A stretch of DNA of 64,000 nucleotides from Panicum virgatum (lineage: Eukaryota > Streptophyta > Magnoliopsida > Poales > Poaceae): NCBI RefSeq assembly GCF_016808335.1, contig NC_053147.1:69872960-69936959 (forward strand), in the 5' to 3' direction. This document shows positions 54,931 through 64,000 of the stretch, in pieces (within the stretch, counting starts at the first letter, position 1; each line of letters begins with the position of its first letter). The notes below the pieces were generated by a model. The model had not been told where the DNA came from. It worked only from the letters and a program-made list of their open reading frames with translations, and did not search any database. Position numbers and translations under genes: made by a program.

Positions 54931-57900
54931 CTGTAGGAATGAAAACTCATATAGAGTACCCTGACATATTTTTTTGAAAATATAATAGTCCTTACCACAT
55001 TGAAATGGGAACCTACGTTCTCATCGATTTATTATGAGCAGGTGGCTCTGTTGCACCCACCCAACCAACTAGCTTCCGATGAAACTGAGGAATTTTTGTC
55101 CAAACGTGTTCCACACGTCTAGAAGGACCATATAGGAAAGATTCATCTGGCGCTCATCCCTGTAGGGCGATAGATAGGGCCTGAGAGCCCCGAATACCAA
55201 CCCCGTGCAGTTTAAAGGCTATAACTCATACTACAGGATCCAAAATCGGGAGTTCTCGGCCCCAATGGAATAGGGGCACAGAATACTACCCTGTAGGAAT
55301 GAAAACTCATATAGAGTACCCTGACATATTTTTTTGAAAATATAATAGTCCTTACCACATTGAAATGGGCACCTACGTTCTCATCGATTTATTATGAGCA
55401 GGTGGCTCTGTTGCACCCGCCTAACCGACTAGCCTCCGATGAAATTGAGGAATTTTTGCCCAAACCTGTTCCAGATGTCTAGAAGGACCATATAGGAAAG
55501 ATTCATCTGGCGCTCATTCCAGTAGGGCGATAGACAGGACCTGAGAGCCCCGAATACCTTCTCCGTGCAGTTTAAAGGCTATAATTAATGCTACAGGATC
55601 TAAAATCGGGAGTTCTCGGTCCCGTTGGAATGGGGGCACATAATACTACCCTGTAGGAATGAAAACTCATATAGAGTACCCTGGTATATTTTTTTGAAAA
55701 TATAATAGTCCTTACCACATTGAAATGGGCACCTACGTTCTCATCAATTTATTATGAGCAGGTGGCTCTGTTGCACCCGCCTAACCGACTAGCCTCCGAT
55801 GAAATTGAGGAATTTTTGCCCAAACCTGTTCCAGATGTCTAGAAGGACCATATAGGAAAGATTCATCTGGCGCTCATTCCTGTAGGGCGATAGACAGGAC
55901 CTGAGAGCCCCGAATACCTTCTCCGTGCAGTTTAAAGGCTATAATTAATGCTACAGGATCTAAAATCGGGAGTTCTCGGTCCCGTTGGAATGGGGGCACA
56001 TAATTCTACCCTGTAGGAATGAAAACTCATATAGAGTACCCTGGCATATTTTTTTGAAAATATAATAGTCCTTATCACATTGGAATGGGCACCTACGTTC
56101 TCATCGATTTATTATGAGCAGGTGGCTCTATTGCACCCGCCCAACCGACTAGCCTCCGATGAAACTGAGGAATTTTATCCCAAACATGTTCCACATGTCT
56201 AGAAGGACCATATAGGAAAGATTCATCTGGCGCTCATCCCTATAGGGCGATAGACAGGGCCTGAGAGCCCCGAATTCCTTCCCCGTGCAGTTTAAAGGCT
56301 ATAACTCATGCTACAGGATCCAAAATCGGGAGTTCTCGGTCCCGTTGGAATAGGGGCACAGAATCCAACTATGTAGGAATGAAAACTCATATAGAGTACC
56401 CTGATATATTTTTTTGAAAATATAATAGTCCTTACCACATTGAAATGGGCACCTACGTTCTCATCGATTTATTATGAGCAGGTGGCTCTTTTGCACCCGC
56501 CCAACCGACTAGACTCCGATGAAACTGAGGAATTTTGGTCCAAACATGTTCCACACGTCTAGAATGTTCATATAGGAAAGATTCATCTGGCGCTCATCCC
56601 TGTAGGGCGATAGATAGAGCCTGAGATCCCCGAATACCTTCCCCGTGCAGTTTAAAGGCTATAACTCATGCTACAGGATCCAAAATCGGGAGTTCTCGGT
56701 CCCGTTGGAATAGGGGCACAGAATACTACTCTGTAGGAATGAAAACTCATATAGAGTACGCTGACATATTTTTTTGAAAATATAATAGTCCTTACCACAT
56801 TGAAATGGGAACCTACGTTCTCATCGATTTATTATGATCAGGTGGCACTGTTGCACCCGCCCAACCAATTAGCCTCCGATGAAACTGAGGAATTTTTGCC
56901 CAAACATGTTCCACATGTCTAGAAGGACCAAATAACAAAGATTCATCTGGCGCTCATTCCTGTAGGGCGATAGACAGGACCTGAGAGCCCCGAATACCTT
57001 CTCCGTGCAGTTTAAAGGCTATAATTAATGCTACAGGATCTAAAATCGGGAGTTCTCGGTCCCGTTGGAATGGGGGCACATAATACTACCCTGTAGGAAT
57101 GAAAACTCATATAGAGTACCCTGGTATATTTTTTTGAAAATATAATAGTCCTTACCACATTGAAATGGGCACCTACGTTCTCATCAATTTATTATGAGCA
57201 GGTGGCTCTGTTGCACCCACCTAACCGACTAGCCTCCGATGAAATTGAGGAATTTTTGCCCAAACCTGTTCCAGATGTCTAGAAGGACCATATAGGAAAG
57301 ATTCATCTGGCGCTCATCCCTGTAAGGCGATAGACAGTGCCTGAGAGACCCGAATACCTTCCCGTGCAGTTTAAAGGCTATAACTGATGCTACAGGATCC
57401 AAAATCGGGAGTTCTCGGTCCCGTTCAAATAGGGGCACAGAATACTACTCTGTAGGAATGAAAACTCATATAGAGTACCCTGACATATTTTTTTGAAAAT
57501 ATAATACTCCTTACCACTTTGAAATAGGAACCTACATTCTCATCGATTTATTATGAGCAGGTGGCTCTGTTGCACCCGCCCAACCATCTAGCCTCCGTTG
57601 AAACTGAAGAATTTTTGCCCAAACATGTTCCACATGTCTAGAAGGACCATATAGGAAAGATTCATCTGGCGCTCATCCCTGTAGGGCGATAGACAGGGCC
57701 TGAGAGCCCCGAATACCTTCCCCGTGCAGTTTAAAGGCTATAACTGATGCTACAGGATCCAAAATCGGGAGCTCTCGGTCCCGTTCGAATAGGGGCATAG
57801 AATACTACTCTGTAGGAATGAAAACTCATATAGAGTACCCTGACATATTTTTTTGAAAATATTATAGTCCTTACCACATTGAAATGGGAACCTACGTTCT

Positions 57901-60900
57901 CATCGATTTATTATGAGCAGGTGGCTCTGTTGCACCCACCCAACCAACTAGCTTCCGATGAAACTGAGGAATTTTTGTCCAAACGTGTTCCACACGTCTA
58001 GAAGGACCATATAGGAAAGATTCATCTGGCGCTCATCCCTGTAGGGCGATAGATAGGGCCTGAGAGCCCCGAATACCAACCCCGTGCAGTTTAAAGGCTA
58101 TAACTCATACTACAGGATCCAAAATCGGGAGTTCTCGGCCCCAATGGAATAGGGGCACAGAATACTACCCTGTAGGAATGAAAACTCATATAGAGTACCC
58201 TGACATATTTTTTTGAAAATATAATAGTCCTTACCACATTGAAATGGGCACCTACGTTCTCATCGATTTATTATGAGCAGGTGGCTCTGTTGCACCCGCC
58301 TAACCGACTAGCCTCCGATGAAATTGAGGAATTTTTGCCCAAACCTGTTCCAGATGTCTAGAAGGACCATATAGGAAAGATTCATCTGGCGCTCATTCCT
58401 GTAGGGCGATAGACAGGACCTGAGAGCCCCGAATACCTTCTCCGTGCAGTTTAAAGGCTATAATTAATGCTACAGGATCTAAAATCGGGAGTTCTCGGTC
58501 CCGTTGGAATGGGGGCACATAATACTACCCTGTAGGAATGAAAACTCATATAGAGTACCCTGGTATATTTTTTTGAAAATATAATAGTCCTTACCACATT
58601 GAAATGGGCACCTACGTTCTCATCAATTTATTATGAGCAGATGGCTCTGTTGCACCCGCCTAACCGACTAGCCTCCGATGAAATTGAGGAATTTTTGCCC
58701 AAACCTGTTCCAGATGTCTAGAAGGACCATATAGGAAAGATTCATCTAGCGCTCATTCCTGTAGGGCGATAGACAGGACCTGAGAGCCCCGAATACCTTC
58801 TCCGTGCAGTTTAAAGGCTATAATTAATACTACAGGATCTAAAATCGGGAGTTCTCGGTCCCGTTGGAATGGGGGCACATAATACTACCCTGTAGGAATG
58901 AAAACTCATATAGAGTACCCTGGCATATTTTTTTGAAAATATAATAGTCCTTATCACATTGGAATGGGCACCTACGTTCTCATCGATTTATTATGAGCAG
59001 GTGGCTCTATTGCACCCGCCCAACCGACTAGCCTCCGATGAAACTGAGGAATTTTATCCCAAACATGTTCCACATGTCTAGAAGGACCATATAGGAAAGA
59101 TTCATCTGGCGCTCATCCCTATAGGGCGATAGACAGGGCCTGAGAGCCCCGAATTCCTTCCCCGTGCAGTTTAAAGGCTATAACTCATGCTACAGGATCC
59201 AAAATCGGGAGTTCTCGGTCCCGTTGGAATAGGGGCACAGAATCCAACTATGTAGGAATGAAAACTCATATAGAGTACCCTGATATATTTTTTTGAAAAT
59301 ATAATAGTCCTTACCACATTGAAATGGGCACCTACGTTCTCATCGATTTATTATGAGCAGGTGGCTCTTTTGCACCCGCCCAACCGACTAGACTCCGATG
59401 AAACTGAAGAATTTTTGTCCAAACATGTTCCACACGTCTAGAATGTTCATATAGGAAAGATTCATCTGGCGCTCATCCCTGTAGGGCGATAGATAGAGCC
59501 TGAGATCCCCGAATACCTTCCCCGTGCAGTTTAAAGGCTATAACTCATGCTACAGGATCCAAAATCGGGAGTTCTCGGTCCCGTTGGAATAGGGGCATAG
59601 AATACTACTCTGTAGAAATGAAAACTCATATAGAGTACGCTGACATATTTTTTTGAAAATATAATAGTCCTTACCACATTGAAATGGAAACCTACGTTCT
59701 CATCGATTTATTATGATCAGGTGGCACTGTTGCACCCGCCCAACCAATTAGCCTCCGATGAAACTGAGGAATTTTTGCCCAAACATGTTCCACATGTCTA
59801 GAAGGACCAAATAACAAAGATTCATCTGGCGCTCATTCCTGTAGGGCGATAGACAGGACCTGAGAGCCCCGAATACCTTCTCCGTGCAGTTTAAAGGCTA
59901 TAATTAATGCTACAGGATCTAAAATCGGGAGTTCTCGGTCCCGTTGGAATGGGGGCACATAATACTACCTTGTAGGAATGAAAACTCATATAGAGTACCC
60001 TGGTATATTTTTTTGAAAATATAATAGTCCTTACCACATTGAAATGGGCACCTACGTTCTCATCAATTTATTATGAGCAGGTGGCTCTGTAGCACCCACC
60101 TAACCGACTAGCCTCCGATGAAATTGAGGAATTTTTGCCCAAACCTGTTCCAGATGTCTAGAAGGACCATATAGGAAAGATTCATCTGGCGCTCATTCCT
60201 GTAGGGCGATAGACAGGACCTGAGAGCCCCGAATACCTTCTCCGTGCAGTTTAAAGGCTATAATTAATGCTACAGGATCTAAAATCGGGAGTTCTCGGTC
60301 CCGTTGGAATGGGGGCACATAATACTACCCTGTAGGAATGAAAACTCATATAGAGTACCCTGGCATATTTTTTTGAAAATATAATAGTCCTTATCACATT
60401 GGAATGGGCACCTACATTCTCATCGATTTATTATGAGCAGGTGGCTCTATTGCACCCGCCCAACCGACTAGCCTCCGATGAAACTGAGGAATTTTATCCC
60501 AAACATGTTCCACATGTCTAGAAGGACCATATAGGAAAGATTCATCTGGCGCTCATCCCTATAGGGCGATAGACAGGGCCTGAGAGCCCCGAATTCCTTC
60601 CCCGTGCAGTTTAAAGGCTATAACTCATGCTACAGGATCCAAAATCGGGAGTTCTCGGTCCCGTTGGAATAGGGGCACAGAATCCAACTATGTAGGAATG
60701 AAAACTCATATAGAGTACCCTGATATATTTTTTTGAAAATATAATAGTCCTTACCACATTGAAATGGGCACCTACGTTCTCATCGATTTATTATGAGCAG
60801 GTGGCTCTTTTGCACCCGCCCAACCGACTAGACTCCGATGAAACTGAGGAATTTTTGTCCAAACATGTTCCACACGTCTAGAATGTTCATATAGGAAAGA

Positions 60901-61255
60901 TTCATCTGGCGCTCATCCCTGTAGGGCGATAGATAGAGCCTGAGATCCCCGAATACCTTCCCCGTGCAGTTTAAAGGCTATAACTCATGCTACAGGATCC
61001 AAAATCGGGAGTTCTCGGTCCCGTTGGAATAGGGGCACAGAATACTACTCTGTAGGAATGAAAACTCATATAGAGTACGCTGACATATTTTTTTGAAAAT
61101 ATAATAGTCCTTACCACATTGAAATGGGAACCTACGTTCTCATCGATTTATTATGATCAGGTGGCACTGTTGCACCCGCCCAACCAATTAGCCTCCGATG
61201 AAACTGAGGAATTTTTGCCCAAACATGTTCCACATGTCTAGAAGGACCAATATAG
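54900..61255 (+). repeat. Eight- and four-monomer higher-order blocks (2,879 and 1,440 bp)
   Basis: 54,930-57,300 recurs at 57,810-60,180 (offset 2,879). Within it, 55,861-57,300 recurs at 58,740-60,179 and, as a further four-monomer copy, at 60,180-61,255. Marks are CTGGTATAT, CTTATCACATTGGAATGG, AATTTTATCCC, GAATCCAACTATG and GACCAAATAACAAAG. Confidence 0.85.
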
Positions 61256-64000
61256 CAAAGATTCATCTGGCGCTCATCCCTGTAAGGGCGATAGACAGTG
61301 CCTGAGAGCCCCGAATAGCTTCCCCGTGCAGTTTAAAGGCTATAACTGATGCTACAGGATCCAAAATCGGGAGTTCTCGGTCCCGTTCGAATAGGGGCAC
61401 AGAATACTACTATGTAGGAATGAAAACTCATATAGAGTACCCTGACAAATTTTTTTGAAAATATAATACTCCTTACCACATTGAAATAGGAACCTACGTT
61501 CTCATCGATTTATTATGAGCAGGTGGCTCTGTTGCACCCGCCCAACCAACTAGCCTCCGATGAAACTGAGGAATTTTTGCCCAAACATGTTCCACATGTC
61601 TAGAAGGACCATATAGGAAAGATTCATCTGGTGCTCATCCCTGTAGGGCGATAGACAGTGCCTGAGAGCCCCGAATACCTTCCCCGTGCAGTTTAAAGGC
61701 TATAACTGATGCTACAGGATCCAAAATCGGGAGTTCTCGGTCCCGTTCGAATAGGGGCACAGAATACTACTATGTAGGAATGAAAACTCATATAGAGTAC
61801 CCTGACAATTTTTTTTGAAAATATAATACTCCTTACCACATTGGAATAGGAACCTACGTTCTCATCGATTTATTATGAGCAGGTGGCTCTGTTGCACCCG
61901 CCCAACCAACTAGCCTCCGATGAAACTGAGGAATTTTTGCCCAAACATGTTCCACATGTCTAGAAGGACCATATAGGAAAGATTCATCTGGCGCTCATCC
62001 CTGTAGGGCGATAGACAGGGCCTGAGAGCCCCGAATACCTTCCCCTTGCAGTTTAAAGGCTATAACTCATGCTACAGGATCCAAAATCGGGAGTTCTCGG
62101 TCCCGTTGGAATAGGGGCACAGAATCCTACTATGTAGGAATGAAAACTCATATAGAGTACCCTGATATATTTTTTTGAAAATATAACAGTCCTTACCACA
62201 TTGAAATGGGCACCTACGTTCTCATCGATTTATTATGAGCAGGTGGCTCTGTTGCACCCGCCCAACCGACTAGCCTTCGATGAAACTGAGGAATTTTTGC
62301 CTAAACATATTCCACATGTCTAGAAAGACCATATAGGAAAGATTCAAGTGGCGCTCATCCCTGTAGGGCGATAGACAGGGCCTGAGAGCCTCGAATACCT
62401 TCCCCGTGCAGTTTAAAAGCTATAACTCATGCTACATGATCCAAAATCGGGAGTTCTCGGTCCCGTTGGAATAGGGGCACAGAATACTACTATGTAGGAA
62501 TGAAAACTCATATAGAGTACTCTGACATATTTTTTTGAAAATATAATAGTCCTTACCACATTGAAATTGGCACCTACGTTCTCATCGATTTATTATGAGC
62601 AGGTGGCTCTGTTGCACCCGCCCAACCGACTAGACTCCGATGAAACTGAGGAATTTTTGTCCAAACATGTTCCACACGTCTAGAATGTTCATATAGGAAA
62701 GATTCATCTGGCGCTCATCCCTGTAGGGCGATAGATAGAGCCTGAGATCCCCGAATACCTTCCCCGTGCAGTTTAAAGGCTATAACTCATGCTACAGGAT
62801 CCAAAATCGGGAGTTCTCGGTCCCGTTGGAATAGGGGCACAGAATACTACTCTGTAGGAATGAAAACTCATATAGAGTACGCTGACATATTTTTTTGAAA
62901 ATATAATAGTCCTTACCACATTGAAATGGGAACCTACGTTCTCATCGATTTATTATGATCAGGTGGCACTGTTCCACCCGCCCAACCAATTAGCCTCCGA
63001 TGAAACTGAGGAATTTTTGCCCAAACATGTTCCACATGTCTAGAAGGACCAAATAACAAAGATTCATCTGGCGCTCATTCCTGTAGGGCGATAGACAGGA
63101 CCTGAGAGCCCCGAATACCTTCTCCGTGCAGTTTAAAGGCTATAATTAATGCTACAGGATCTAAAATCGGGAGTTCTCGGTCCCGTTGGAATGGGGGCAC
63201 AGAATCCTACTATGTAGGAATGAAAACTCATATAGAGTACCCTGATATATTTTTTTGAAAATATAACAGTCCTTACCACATTGAAATGGGCACCTACGTT
63301 CTCATCGATTTATTATGAGCAGGTGGCTCTGTTGCACCCGCCCAACCGACTAGCCTTCGATGAAACTGAGGAATTTTTTCCTAAACATATTCCACATGTC
63401 TAGAAAGACCATATAGGAAAGATTCAAGTGGCGCTCATCCCTGTAGGGCGATAGACAGGGCCTGAGAGCCTCGAATACCTTCCCCGTGCAGTTTAAAAGC
63501 TATAACTCATGCTACATGATCCAAAATCGGGAGTTCTCGGTCCCGTTGGAATAGGGGCACAGAATACTACTATGTAGGAATGAAAACTCATATAGAGTAC
63601 CCTGACATATTTTTTTGAAAATATAATAGTCCTTACCACATTGAAATTGGCACCTACGTTCTCATCGATTTATTATGAGCAGGTGGCTCTGTTGCACCCG
63701 CCCAACCGACTAGACTCCGATGAAACTGAGGATTTTTTGTCCAAACATGTTCCATTTGTCTGGATGGACCATATAGGAAAGATTCATCTGGCGCTCATCC
63801 CTGTAGGGAGATAGACAGGGCCTGAGAGCCCCGAATACCTTCCCCTTGCAGTTTAAAGGCAATAACTGATGCTACAGGATCCAAAATCGGGAGTTCTCGG
63901 TCCCGTTGGAATAGGGGCACAGAATACTACTCTGTAGGAATGAAAACTCATATAGAGTGCCTTGACATATTTTTTTGAAAATATAATAGTCCTTACCACA

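Larger units (their letters stand above)
36919..64000 (+). repeat. Satellite array, about 360-bp monomer, 75 full copies plus a partial copy
   Basis: Taking TCCCGTTGG as the start, monomers begin at 36,921, 37,276, 37,631, 37,992 and so on to 63,901. Spacing is 355-362 bp, mostly 359-360. All copies are head to tail in one orientation, with no transposon insertion. Conserved blocks in order are TCCCGTTGGAATAGGGGCAC, GGAATGAAAACTCATATAGA, an A/T tract with TTTTTTTGAAAATATAATAG, CACATTGAAATGGGCACC, CATCGATTTATTATGAGCAG, CACCCGCCCAACCGACTAG, ACATGTTCCACATGT, AAAGATTCATCTGGCGCTC, GGGCGATAGACAGGGCCTGA and TGCAGTTTAAAGGCTATAAC. Short frames inside are not genes. The length resembles several grass satellites, but I cannot match the sequence to a named one. 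It could be centromeric, knob or subtelomeric. Confidence 0.97.

Noticed and set aside
51833..57438. Repeated 69-codon minus-strand frames at 51,833, 54,710 and 57,229 (also 45,877 and 49,977)
   Set aside because: They lie inside satellite monomers and recur only because the monomers do. There is no protein-like constraint, and most monomers break the frame.
36919..64000. Tandem array as a CRISPR array or ribosomal spacer repeat
   Set aside because: Monomers are about 360 bp with no unique spacers, and no rRNA gene sequence adjoins the array.
36919..64000. Identity with maize TR-1/knob or rice TrsA satellites
   Set aside because: Only the length is similar. I cannot confirm sequence likeness without a search, so no name is given.

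Overview
The window is nuclear DNA of a flowering plant, almost certainly a grass, and I see no complete ordinary cellular gene in it. The left 33 kb is a stack of nested LTR retrotransposons whose coding strands are nearly all on minus. They are Sirevirus-type Ty1/copia, Tat- and Athila-type Ty3/gypsy, and a Tekay/Del-like LTR fragment. The right 27 kb is one uninterrupted satellite array with a monomer of about 360 bp. The grass call rests on the Sirevirus, Tat and Athila families, CpG-rich leader segments and (CTG)n/GC-rich ORFs. I cannot name the species.

Layout. 1-10,516: a Sirevirus on minus (3' LTR cut by the window edge, polypurine tract, third env-like ORF, RNase H remnant, protease-integrase-truncated RT, gag, tRNA-Met-type primer site, 5' LTR of 1,685 bp). 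10,517 to about 18,345: a decayed Tat-lineage gypsy element, pol on minus, with the antisense 'gypsy-type transposon' gene on plus. About 18,345-18,819: an LTR fragment. 18,820 to about 19,648: the 3' end of a second Sirevirus pol. About 19,648-32,950: an old Athila-like element whose gag is split by a Sirevirus solo LTR (19,730-31,628, 5-bp target duplication GGTAC). That solo LTR is itself split by a complete Athila-like element (21,024-31,510, target duplication AACCT). About 32,950-34,440: a Tekay/Del-like LTR fragment on plus. 34,453-34,578: a fragment of an NRAMP metal-transporter exon. 34,579-36,918: low-copy-looking sequence with exon-like pieces and a poly(A) signal. 36,919-64,000: the satellite, 75 full monomers plus a partial one, all in one orientation, running off the window.

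How the parts work together. None of the elements looks autonomous. The Sirevirus lost the RT core. The complete Athila-like copy has gag-protease and a third ORF but no RT, RNase H or integrase. The Tat element has all pol domains but is riddled with nonsense codons. Mobilisation of the first two would need enzymes supplied by relatives.

The strongest candidate for something undescribed is shared by two unrelated elements. Each carries a piece resembling its own LTR promoter (U3 motif array plus TATA, or GGCCGGCCGGCC plus an A/T box) inside the internal region, just upstream of the third ORF. This suggests a separate transcript for that ORF. The second highlight is the satellite, whose monomers are organised into multi-monomer blocks (3-, 4-, 8- and 9-mers), with a degenerate left edge beginning about 60 bp after a poly(A)-like signal.

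All repeat comparisons were done by eye, so percentages and mismatch counts are approximate.
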